Notes: generated by a model not told the origin, from the sequence alone. DNA of 5,790 nt from CAYTGR01 sp964437445 (GCA_964437445.1 CAYTGR010000108.1:1-5790), one strand, 5' to 3'; counted from the stretch's first letter, positions 1 to 5,353 are shown. Numbers and translations: made by a program.

Positions 1-114
1 GTTTCTTGTGGCGCTTGCGATTGCCCGGAAAGCGGGTACAATCGTCCGAAGCTGTACCGCGACGGGCTGCTTGAGGCTGCCAACTTAAGTTTGCGCCGCG
101 CCTGTATTGATTAA
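1..114 (+). CDS. C-terminal fragment of an unidentified Cys-containing protein
   Basis: Frame 1 is open from the window edge to a TAA at 112-114, giving 37 residues. They include a C-x2-C-x-C cluster (residues 3, 6, 8) and a last Cys at residue 35, followed by Ile-Asp-stop. The cysteine cluster could bind a metal, but I do not recognise the family and assign no function. This frame is preferred because it is the longest and its Arg codons are all CGT/CGC, like the neighbours. Frame 2 stays open only to about position 88 and uses less typical codons such as CGA, ACA and AGG. The stop lies 55 nt upstream of folC on the same strand, so the two may be co-transcribed. The start lies outside the window. 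Confidence 0.5.
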   Translation, partial: VSCGACDCPESGYNRPKLYRDGLLEAANLSLRRACID

Positions 115-169
115 TCACTCATTGACTGAGCGATTCATAACCAAACGATTAACGGATTGAGCGACTAAA
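106..169. repeat. Degenerate 7-8 nt periodic spacer upstream of folC
   Basis: The spacer before folC is AT-richer than its surroundings. It contains GATT or GACT words starting at 109, 124, 132, 147, 155, 163 and 173, so they fall 8 or 15 nt apart, with 10 nt for the last step. This is a decayed short-period array, similar in scale to those at 1536-1611 and 5277-5305. A TTGACT at 122-127 resembles a -35 box, but no convincing -10 follows at the right distance, so I do not call a promoter. Confidence 0.4.
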
Positions 170-1537
170 ATGGATTATCACAGCGCCCTGCGTTATCTTT
201 ATAGCATGGTGGATTATGAGAAACGGCGGATTGACCGCTACTCGCCCGGTGAATTCCGCCTGGACCGGGTGGTGGAGTTCCTGCACCGGTTGGGCGACCC
301 GCACCGGGCTTATCCCACGGTGCATGTCGCCGGGACGAAGGGCAAAGGCTCCGTCTCGGCGATGCTGGACGCAGCGGCGCGGGCCGCCGGGCTGCGGGTG
401 GGGCTTTACACCTCCCCACATCTGCACACCTACCGCGAGCGTATCCGCGTCAACGGTGAGCCGATCCCCCGCGCGGCGCTGGCGGCGCTGGTGGAGGAGC
501 TCCAGCCGGTCGTGGCGAGCATGGAGGGGCTGACCGTCTTTGAGGTGACAACGGCGCTCGCGTTCCTCTACTTCGCCCGCCAGCAGCTGGACCTGGCGGT
601 GGTAGAGGTGGGGTTGGGCGGCCGGCTGGACGCCACCAACGTGATCACACCGCTGGTCAGCGTCATCACCTCGCTCAGCCTGGACCACACCTACCTGCTC
701 GGCGACACGGTGGACAAAATCGCCTACGAGAAGGGCGGGATCATCAAGCCGGGTGTGCCGGTCGTCTCCGCGCCGCAGCCGCCGGAGGCCGCGGCCGTCC
801 TGGAGACGCTTGCGGCGGAACGGGGCGCGCCGTTCACGTTGGTGGGGCGCGATTGGGGCTGGGAAGCGGGCGCGCGCACGTTGGAGGGGCAATCGCTCAC
901 GATCCGCCGCACCGGGGCTCCCTCCGACCTGGATGGGGAGTACACTCTCCCCCTCATCGGTGGCTTCCAGCGCGAGAACGCGACGGTGGCCGTTGCCACC
1001 GCCGCCGTGCTGGCCGCGCAGGGGCAGCGCTGGGTGACGCCGGAGGCGTTCCGCGCCGGGCTGGCCCAGGTCAGCTGGCCGGGGCGGATGGAAGTGCTGA
1101 GCCGCTCGCCGCTGCTGGTGGTGGATTGCGCCCACAACCCCTACTCTGCGGAGATGCTGACCCGCTCGCTCAAGGAGTGGTTCCCCGACCGGCGCTGGGT
1201 ACTGCTCTTCGGTTCCTCTAACGACAAGGACATCCGTGGCATGTTGCAGGCGCTCCTGCCGGCCAGCGACTACGTCATCGTCACCCGCTCCTACCATCCG
1301 CGCGCGACGACGCCCTACGAGCTGGCCGATCTCTGCGCCGAGCTGGGCCGCGGCGCGGAGATTGCCGTCAACCCGGCGCGGGCGTTGGAGCAGGCCGGGC
1401 CTCATTTGGGGCCGAATTCAGGGATCTTGGCGACCGGCTCCATCTTCCTGGTAGCCGATGTCCGCGAGGCCTGGGCCAGGCAGCATCCCTTCCGGTTGCC
1501 GGAGCCGGATTGGGACGACGAGCCGTGGGTGCGGTGA
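170..1537 (+). CDS. folC: Bifunctional folylpolyglutamate synthase / dihydrofolate synthase
   Basis: Mur-ligase-family enzyme of 455 residues, close to the usual FolC length. It adds L-glutamate, using ATP, to dihydropteroate and to reduced folates in the cytosol. Visible motifs in order are: P-loop GTKGKGS at 55-61; TSPHL at 81-85; a conserved Glu in VFEVTTAL near 125; EVGLGGRLDATN at 146-157; LDHTYLLGDT at 171-180 leading to the YEKGGI loop with Lys188; a G-x2-Q-x2-N segment at 264-270; SWPGRME at 302-308; and the C-terminal-domain signature DCAHNP at 319-324. The N-terminus (DYHSALRYLYSMVDYEKRR) matches the family start, so ATG 170 is preferred to ATG 206. No strong Shine-Dalgarno is seen. 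Whether the enzyme has both activities or only FPGS cannot be told from these motifs. It ends 95 nt before lon, in the same orientation. Confidence 0.95.
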   Translation: MDYHSALRYLYSMVDYEKRRIDRYSPGEFRLDRVVEFLHRLGDPHRAYPTVHVAGTKGKGSVSAMLDAAARAAGLRVGLYTSPHLHTYRERIRVNGEPIPRAALAALVEELQPVVASMEGLTVFEVTTALAFLYFARQQLDLAVVEVGLGGRLDATNVITPLVSVITSLSLDHTYLLGDTVDKIAYEKGGIIKPGVPVVSAPQPPEAAAVLETLAAERGAPFTLVGRDWGWEAGARTLEGQSLTIRRTGAPSDLDGEYTLPLIGGFQRENATVAVATAAVLAAQGQRWVTPEAFRAGLAQVSWPGRMEVLSRSPLLVVDCAHNPYSAEMLTRSLKEWFPDRRWVLLFGSSNDKDIRGMLQALLPASDYVIVTRSYHPRATTPYELADLCAELGRGAEIAVNPARALEQAGPHLGPNSGILATGSIFLVADVREAWARQHPFRLPEPDWDDEPWVR

Positions 1538-1611
1538 ATCAAGAATCAGCGAATCAAGGAATCAACGAGGATTCGCATTCGCCATTCGCCATTTGTTATT
1601 CGCCATTTGTG
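1536..1611. repeat. Tandem octamer array followed by heptamer array between folC and lon
   Basis: Units beginning GAATCA start at 1536, 1543, 1551 and 1559 (variants GAATCAA, GAATCAGC, GAATCAAG, GAATCAAC), and GAGGATTC starts at 1567. The first unit overlaps the folC stop codon. From 1571 a heptamer run takes over: ATTCGC, ATTCGCC, ATTCGCC, ATTTGTT, ATTCGCC, ATTTGTG, ending at 1611. The array fills nearly the whole folC-lon spacer and is open in the lon frame. Similar short tandem repeats are known from cyanobacteria (the STRR class) and other phyla. The function here is unknown. Confidence 0.75.
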
Positions 1612-1632
1612 GATTGGAAAGTGAGTCGTAAG

Positions 1633-4110
1633 ATGGGCGCTGGAAAGAAAAAGGCGTTGCCAGATTGGGATGAATTGCCCGAGCTGTTGCCGGACGATCT
1701 GGACTTAGAGCTGCCGGACGAGGAAGGGCCGTTTGAGGCGATCATCCTGCCGCTGCGCGATCTGGTGATCTACCCGCAGATGGTGACGCCGCTCTACATC
1801 GGACGGGAAAGCTCGCTCCAGGCGTTAGACACTGCCCTGCACGAGGATTGGCCCCTGGTCGCCGTGGCCCAGCTGGAGGGCGATGAGGAAGAAGAGGCAT
1901 ACCCCGCGCCGGAGCAGCTGGGCAAAGTGGGCACCGACATCGTGATCGTCCGCTCCATTCGGATGCCCGACGGGACCGCCAGCGCCATCGCCCAGGGGAT
2001 GGAGCGCGTCCGCATCTTAGAATACACGCAGCAGGAGCCGTTCCTGCTGGCACTGGTGGAGCCGGTGGCCGAAGTGACGGAGCGCGCCCCCCTGGTGGAG
2101 GCACTGATGCGGGCGGTGCTGGGCCAGTTTGAGAAAGTCGTCTCGCTGAACCGCAGCCTTCCCGACGAGGCCTATATCTACGCGATGAACGTGGATGATC
2201 CGGGCGCGCTGGCCGACCTGATCGCGCAAATGATCACTCTGGACCTGGGGGCGCGCCAGAGCTTGCTGGAAACCTTCAACCCGGTGGAACGCCTCCAGAA
2301 GGTCAGCGCACACCTGGCTCGTGAGCTGGATGTCCTGGAACTGGAGGATCAGATCCAGACCCAGGTGCAGGCCGAGGTAGATAAATCGCAGCGGGAGTAC
2401 TTCCTGCGCGAGCAGCTGCGCACGATCCAGCATGAGCTGGGGGAGACCGACACCTTCACCCGTGACCTCAATCACCTCCGCGAGCAGGCGGAGCAGGCCG
2501 ACCTGCCGGAGGCGGTGCGGGCGCGCGTGGAGGAAGAACTGGGCCGGCTCGCCATGATGCCGCCGCTCGCGCCGGAGACCGGCATCATCCGCACCTACTT
2601 AGACTGGCTGCTCCAGCTGCCCTGGACGAAGGCCACCGAGGACAATTTAGACCTCAACCACGCCGAGCGGGTGCTGGAGTCGCGCCACTACGGGCTGCCA
2701 AAGGCCAAAGAGCGGATCCTGGAATATATCGCGGTGCGTAAACTCGCGCCCGACAAAAGCCGCAGTACCATTCTCTGCTTCGTGGGGCCGCCGGGGACCG
2801 GCAAGACTTCGTTGGGTCGCTCCATCGCCGAGGCGTTAGGCCGCGAATTCGTCCGCGTCTCGTTGGGCGGCGTCCGCGACGAGGCGGAGATCCGGGGCCA
2901 CCGGCGCACCTACATCGGCGCGCTTCCCGGGCGGATCATCCAGACGATGAAGCGCGCGGGGACACTTAACCCCATCTTCATGCTGGACGAGATTGACAAG
3001 CTCGGGGCCGACTTCCGGGGCGATCCGGCGGCGGCGCTCCTGGAGGTGCTGGACCCGGAGCAGAATCACGCTTTCTCCGACCATTACCTGGAGCTCGCCT
3101 ACGATCTCTCCCAGGTGCTTTTCATCACCACGGCCAACGTGTTAGACACCATCCCGCCCGCGCTGCACGACCGGATGGAGGTGATTGAGTTCCCTGGTTA
3201 CACTGAAGAGGAAAAGATAGAGATCGCCCGCCGGTTCCTCATCCCGCGCCAGATAGAGGTGAACGGGTTGGAGCAACACCCGCCGCACTTCTCCGAGGCC
3301 GTGCTGCGGCTCCTCATCCGGCAGTACACTTACGAGGCCGGCGTCCGCAACCTGGAACGGGAGCTCGGCAGCCTTTGTCGCAAGGCCGCCCGCCGCCTGG
3401 CCGAGGACAAACGCCCGCTGACGACGGTCACGGCGGAGGCGGTAGCGAAATACCTCGGCCCGGCGCGCTACACCCAGGAACGCACCGAAAAAGAGGCGCA
3501 GATCGGCGTGGCGATGGGGCTGGCCTGGACGCCGGAGGGGGGCGACCTCCTGCCGGTGGAAGTGGCCCTCATGCCGGGCAAGGGCAATCTGACGTTGACC
3601 GGGCAGATGGGCGAGGTGATGCAGGAATCGGCCCAGGCGGCCTTCACCTACCTGCGCTCGCAGGCTGAGGCCTGGGGGCTGGCGCCGGACCTGTTTGAGA
3701 AGGTGGACGTCCACATCCACTGCCCGGAAGGGGGCATCCCTAAGGACGGCCCTTCCGGTGGGATCACCATCGCCACCGCGCTCTTTTCCGCCTTCACCGA
3801 GCGGGCCGTCCGCCATGACGTGGCGATGACCGGCGAAATCACGCTGCGGGGGCGGGTGCTGCCCGTGGGCGGTCTGAAGGAGAAGCTGCTGGCTGCGCAC
3901 CGCGCCGGCGTCAAGACCGTTGTCATCCCGGAGCGCAACCGCCAGGACCTGCAGGAGATCCCTAAGGCGATCCTGCGGGGGCTGAATGTGGTGCTGGTGG
4001 AGCAGATGGGCCCCGTGCTGGAGCAGGCGCTCTGTCCACCCAGCCCGGAGGCCGAGAGACCGCGCCGCCGGGGCAAGGGGGCCGAGAAGCCCCCGGCCGG
4101 CGAGCCGTAA
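1633..4110 (+). CDS. lon: ATP-dependent protease Lon (LonA type, endopeptidase La)
   Basis: 825-residue cytosolic AAA+ protease that unfolds and degrades damaged and regulatory proteins. A basic and then very acidic N-terminal lead (about residues 4-32) precedes the LonN substrate-binding domain (about 32-150) and a long helical region (to about 310). The AAA+ module has Walker A GPPGTGKT at 385-392, Walker B with Asp452-Glu453 in MLDEIDK, sensor-1 Asn502 and an Arg-finger candidate Arg514. The C-terminal peptidase domain carries the Ser-Lys dyad Ser708 (PKDGPSGG) and Lys751 (GGLKEK), 43 residues apart as in E. coli Lon. The last ~25 residues are a Pro/Arg/Lys-rich tail. The frame is open back to TTG 1510, but that stretch is repeat-encoded, and ATG 1633 has GTGAG 7 nt upstream. 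GTG 1621 is an alternative start. No CIRCE-type heat-shock operator is visible. Confidence 0.97.
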   Translation: MGAGKKKALPDWDELPELLPDDLDLELPDEEGPFEAIILPLRDLVIYPQMVTPLYIGRESSLQALDTALHEDWPLVAVAQLEGDEEEEAYPAPEQLGKVGTDIVIVRSIRMPDGTASAIAQGMERVRILEYTQQEPFLLALVEPVAEVTERAPLVEALMRAVLGQFEKVVSLNRSLPDEAYIYAMNVDDPGALADLIAQMITLDLGARQSLLETFNPVERLQKVSAHLARELDVLELEDQIQTQVQAEVDKSQREYFLREQLRTIQHELGETDTFTRDLNHLREQAEQADLPEAVRARVEEELGRLAMMPPLAPETGIIRTYLDWLLQLPWTKATEDNLDLNHAERVLESRHYGLPKAKERILEYIAVRKLAPDKSRSTILCFVGPPGTGKTSLGRSIAEALGREFVRVSLGGVRDEAEIRGHRRTYIGALPGRIIQTMKRAGTLNPIFMLDEIDKLGADFRGDPAAALLEVLDPEQNHAFSDHYLELAYDLSQVLFITTANVLDTIPPALHDRMEVIEFPGYTEEEKIEIARRFLIPRQIEVNGLEQHPPHFSEAVLRLLIRQYTYEAGVRNLERELGSLCRKAARRLAEDKRPLTTVTAEAVAKYLGPARYTQERTEKEAQIGVAMGLAWTPEGGDLLPVEVALMPGKGNLTLTGQMGEVMQESAQAAFTYLRSQAEAWGLAPDLFEKVDVHIHCPEGGIPKDGPSGGITIATALFSAFTERAVRHDVAMTGEITLRGRVLPVGGLKEKLLAAHRAGVKTVVIPERNRQDLQEIPKAILRGLNVVLVEQMGPVLEQALCPPSPEAERPRRRGKGAEKPPAGEP

Positions 4111-4115
4111 ACGGC
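4104..4115. other. Small perfect palindrome over the lon stop codon, between convergent genes
   Basis: GCCGT-AA-ACGGC forms a 5-bp stem with a 2-nt loop and includes the TAA of lon. It lies between the convergent lon and ECF genes, whose stops are 7 bp apart. There is no T-tract on either strand, so it is not a canonical intrinsic terminator. It may slow or protect the 3' ends of both transcripts, but the stem is short and could be chance. Confidence 0.25.
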
Positions 4116-4117
4116 AG

Positions 4118-4636
4118 CTATTCGGGCCGGTTGCGATACCGCCACAATGGCGGATAGGCGCTGCCGACGGCGGCGAAGAGCGGTACCCCGATCAGGCCGC
4201 CGCTGAGCGCCTGGATGACGTTGGGGACCACCTCGGTCAGTGCGACGCCGACGCCCATCAACAGCGCTCCGGCCGCGAAGTAGCCCCCGGCGACGATGAC
4301 CAGGCTCGCGATCACCGCTAACGTCAACGTGAGCGGGGTGCGCCGCCGCTGCACGAGCATCCCCACGGCCCACCCCTGGACGCCGTGGATCACCAGCGAA
4401 AAGATTGCCCACTGCGCGTAGGGGCTGGTCAGGTCGGCTAACGCCGTTCCCAGACCGCCGGCCACCGCGCCCACCCACGGGCCGAACGCCAGCGCGGCGA
4501 AGACCACCCCCGCGTCTCCCAGGTGAATGTACCCGCGCGCCGGTGTCGGAATCTGCACCAGCCGGGTCAGGACGAAAATGAGTGCGGCCATCAATGCCGT
4601 CACTGTCATCCGCCGGATGTCAATCGTACGTTGCAT
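4118..4636 (-). CDS. ECF-type vitamin transporter S component (putative, substrate unknown)
   Basis: 172-residue, strongly hydrophobic integral membrane protein with about five or six predicted membrane segments (roughly 10-29, 42-66, 75-95, 103-128, 138-160). After the first helix comes the loop GYIHLGDAG (35-43), then GPWVGAVAGGLGTALADL at 52-69. This pattern is typical of the ECF S-component group that includes Pfam ECF-ribofla_trS and HmpT-like proteins. Such proteins bind a vitamin or precursor and are driven by a shared EcfT-EcfA-EcfA' module, which is absent here, so it is probably a group II orphan S subunit. The substrate (pyrimidine, flavin, pantothenate or other) cannot be read from the sequence. 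ATG 4636 is preferred because GGGAAGAGAG lies just upstream. An in-frame ATG at 4711 would add 25 polar residues encoded by the leader hairpins. The stop (TAG) is 7 bp from the lon stop. Confidence 0.82.
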   Translation of the reverse strand: MQRTIDIRRMTVTALMAALIFVLTRLVQIPTPARGYIHLGDAGVVFAALAFGPWVGAVAGGLGTALADLTSPYAQWAIFSLVIHGVQGWAVGMLVQRRRTPLTLTLAVIASLVIVAGGYFAAGALLMGVGVALTEVVPNVIQALSGGLIGVPLFAAVGSAYPPLWRYRNRPE

Positions 4637-4660
4637 GGTTCTCTCTTCCCAATTCAGCAT

Positions 4661-4710
4661 CTGCCGGGGCCATGGCCCCTGCCTGCCCGCTGCGGGCCGG
4701 CTCTCTGGCA
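4661..4710 (-). promoter_or_regulatory. Structured GC-rich 5' leader of the ECF S-component gene
   Basis: Between the predicted transcription start (about 4714) and the start codon lie two strong hairpins. One is at 4685-4697, with stem GCCCGC/GCGGGC around one base. The other is a perfect 14-bp palindrome, GGGGCCATGGCCCC, at 4666-4679. Outer complementary blocks GCCGG (4697-4701) and CCGGC (4663-4667) could close both into a three-way-junction shape, in competition with part of the second stem. Genes for ECF S components are often under riboswitch control, but I find no TPP, FMN, preQ1 or cobalamin consensus here, so a ligand-sensing role is only a suggestion. Confidence 0.35.
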
Positions 4711-4720
4711 TACAACCGTC

Positions 4721-4748
4721 ATCATAACATACTCAGGTTGTTTGACAA
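4721..4748 (-). promoter_or_regulatory. Extended -10 sigma70-type promoter for the ECF S-component gene
   Basis: On the minus strand the -35 box is TTGTCA (4748-4743; 5/6 of TTGACA) and the -10 box is TATGAT (4726-4721; 5/6 of TATAAT). They are separated by 16 nt, and a TGn extended -10 stands directly before the -10 hexamer. The predicted start of transcription is about 4713-4715, giving a leader of roughly 78 nt to ATG 4636. Confidence 0.65.
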
Positions 4749-4823
4749 GGGGAAAGCCCGCCGCCTGCTCCGCGCTGGTCGCGGAATTCACCGTGGCCTG
4801 GCGTTCACCAGCCGTGGGATGAG

Positions 4824-4896
4824 GAAAATAATTCGGTCACACAGGCCGTGGGCTTTGTAGTAACGCCTGCTGGCCTTTAAAAATTAAATGCGGTAA
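4824..4896 (+). repeat. Decayed partial copy of the neighbouring palindromic element
   Basis: GAAAATAATTCGGTCA at 4824-4839 and GCCGTGGGCTTT at 4845-4856 are repeated exactly at 5004-5019 and 5025-5036, both at an offset of 180 bp. A GTAG (4857-4860) follows, then a weakened hairpin (AACGCC-TGCT-GGCCTT, stem mostly lost) where the copy at 5045-5065 has a perfect one. A further variant arm, AAATTAAATGCGGTAA, lies at 4881-4896. I read this as a degenerate and rearranged second copy of the element at 4985-5170. Confidence 0.6.
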
Positions 4897-4923
4897 CACC
4901 GGGCGACTTGTTTTTTCCCGGTG
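4897..4923. repeat. Inverted repeat with T-rich loop
   Basis: CACCGGG (4897-4903) pairs with CCCGGTG (4917-4923) around a 13-nt loop containing six T. The T run lies in the loop rather than after the stem, so it is not a terminator in this form. Confidence 0.4.
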
Positions 4924-4927
4924 GGGC

Positions 4928-4952
4928 GCCGGGCGATCAATCGCCCGGCTAC
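4928..4952 (-). repeat. REP-like hairpin with GTAG foot
   Basis: GCCGGGCGAT (4928-4937) and ATCGCCCGGC (4940-4949) form a perfect 10-bp stem with a 2-nt loop. CTAC at 4949-4952 means that on the minus strand a GTAG tetranucleotide sits at the 5' foot of the hairpin, the hallmark of REP elements recognised by REP-associated tyrosine transposases. Confidence 0.6.
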
Positions 4953-4961
4953 CCAAGCCAC

Positions 4962-4980
4962 GCCCGGTAAACCGGGCTGC
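4962..4980 (-). repeat. REP-like hairpin with variant GCAG foot
   Basis: GCCCGGT (4962-4968) and ACCGGGC (4971-4977) make a perfect 7-bp stem around AA. On the minus strand its foot reads GCAG (4980-4977), one base off GTAG. It stands in tandem with the hairpin at 4928-4952 and mirrors the hairpin at 5182-5203 across the central element. Confidence 0.5.
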
Positions 4981-4984
4981 CGTA

Positions 4985-5170
4985 GCCCCGTTATGATCTT
5001 TGAGAAAATAATTCGGTCATCTGAGCCGTGGGCTTTTGGGCTTGGTAGTAACGCCTTCAGGCGTTTCTTTGCTGCCGCCAAAGGGGAGAACGCCTAAAGG
5101 CGTCACTACCCACGCCTTCTCAGCCGGTTCGCCCATGACCGAATTTAATTTTCAAACTTCATCACGGGGC
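4985..5170. mobile_element. MITE-like 186-bp element with 36-nt imperfect terminal inverted repeats
   Basis: The left arm (4985-5020) and the reverse complement of the right arm (5170-5135) align without gaps at 29 of 36 positions. Shared blocks are GCCCCGT, ATGA, TTTGA and AATTCGGTCAT. The element is centred at about 5077, exactly where the inner REP pair (5045-5109) is centred. It contains no credible gene. No clear target-site duplication is visible, partly because the inverted symmetry continues outward into flanking hairpins. The partial copy at 4824-4896 supports a dispersed repeat. It could instead be a large structured RNA or an intergenic fold, with no mobility today. Confidence 0.55.
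5045..5109. repeat. REPIN-like pair of inverted GTAG hairpins
   Basis: The left unit is GTAG (5045-5048), then AACGCCT-TC-AGGCGTT (5050-5065), a perfect 7-bp stem. The right unit, in opposite orientation, is ACGCCT-AA-AGGCGT (5090-5103), then CTAC (5106-5109). Both fit the consensus GTAGTRACGCCTTYAGGCGT. The 24-nt spacer shows no similarity between its halves. Two REPs in inverted orientation forming a unit is the REPIN layout mobilised in trans by RAYT transposases in other bacteria. Confidence 0.65.
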
Positions 5171-5178
5171 GTTGCTGG

Positions 5179-5242
5179 CTAGCCCGGCGGTTGACCGCCG
5201 GGCGTCCAGCGCGGCTCAGACGGCGCTAAAGCGCCTGACTAC
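5179..5242. repeat. Mixed inverted hairpin pair (CTAG foot / CTAC tail)
   Basis: The first hairpin is a perfect 10-bp stem, GCCCGGCGGT (5182-5191) with ACCGCCGGGC (5194-5203), around TG, with a CTAG foot at 5179-5182. The second, in inverted orientation, is GGCGCT-AA-AGCGCC (5222-5235) followed by CTAC (5239-5242). They resemble a REPIN built from two different REP subfamilies, separated by 18 nt. Confidence 0.5.
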
Positions 5243-5276
5243 AAACTTTTCACGCTCTTTTCAAGGGAGATTTTAT

Positions 5277-5305
5277 CCTTCCGCCTTCATCCTTACATCC
5301 TTTCA
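5277..5305. repeat. Short-period array with CCTT units
   Basis: CCTTCCG, CCTTCAT, CCTTACAT and CCTTTCA follow each other directly with a period of 7, 7, 8 and 7 nt. This is the third short-period array in the window, again in a spacer and upstream of a gene. Apart from it, 5243-5325 contains nothing I can name. Confidence 0.5.
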
Positions 5306-5325
5306 GCTGGTGTCACCCTTAGAAT

Positions 5326-5353
5326 TTGACATTGCCCGACATCTTACTAAAAT
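5326..5353 (+). promoter_or_regulatory. Sigma70-type promoter for the pentapeptide-repeat gene
   Basis: A perfect -35 box TTGACA (5326-5331), a 16-nt spacer and TAAAAT (5348-5353; 5/6 of TATAAT). Transcription would start near 5360, leaving a leader of roughly 24 nt before ATG 5384. Confidence 0.65.

Noticed and set aside
122..150. Promoter for folC with TTGACT as -35
   Set aside because: No acceptable -10 hexamer is present 15-19 nt downstream, and the region is a periodic array in which such words arise easily.
1124..1141. FolC signature DCAHNP with Cys at the second position
   Set aside because: From memory this position varies in the family (Gly or Val in known enzymes), and the conserved Asp, His, Asn and Pro are all present, so I see no functional anomaly.
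149..1405. Long open frame of 418 codons on the minus strand opposite folC
   Set aside because: Low-complexity Arg/Gln/His-rich translation without family motifs, lying exactly opposite a clear folC gene; typical of the antisense frame of GC-rich coding DNA.
3142..4478. Minus-strand open frames opposite the 3' half of lon and into the ECF gene
   Set aside because: They overlap convincing genes in other frames and show no recognisable domain or start signal.
4637..4711. Longer ECF S-component start at ATG 4711, which would be nearly leaderless
   Set aside because: The added 25 residues are polar and encoded by the leader hairpins, whereas ATG 4636 has a good ribosome-binding site and fits the family's N-terminal helix.
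4884..5081. Minus-strand open frame of 65 codons in the repeat cluster
   Set aside because: It is made of hairpin and arm sequence, with no ribosome-binding site or known motif.
4928..5235. Intrinsic terminators
   Set aside because: None of the hairpins in the cluster is followed by a T-tract on either strand; the T6 at 4911-4916 lies in a loop.
4824..5242. CRISPR array
   Set aside because: The repeats are inverted, variable in sequence and irregularly spaced, with no uniform spacers and no cas genes.
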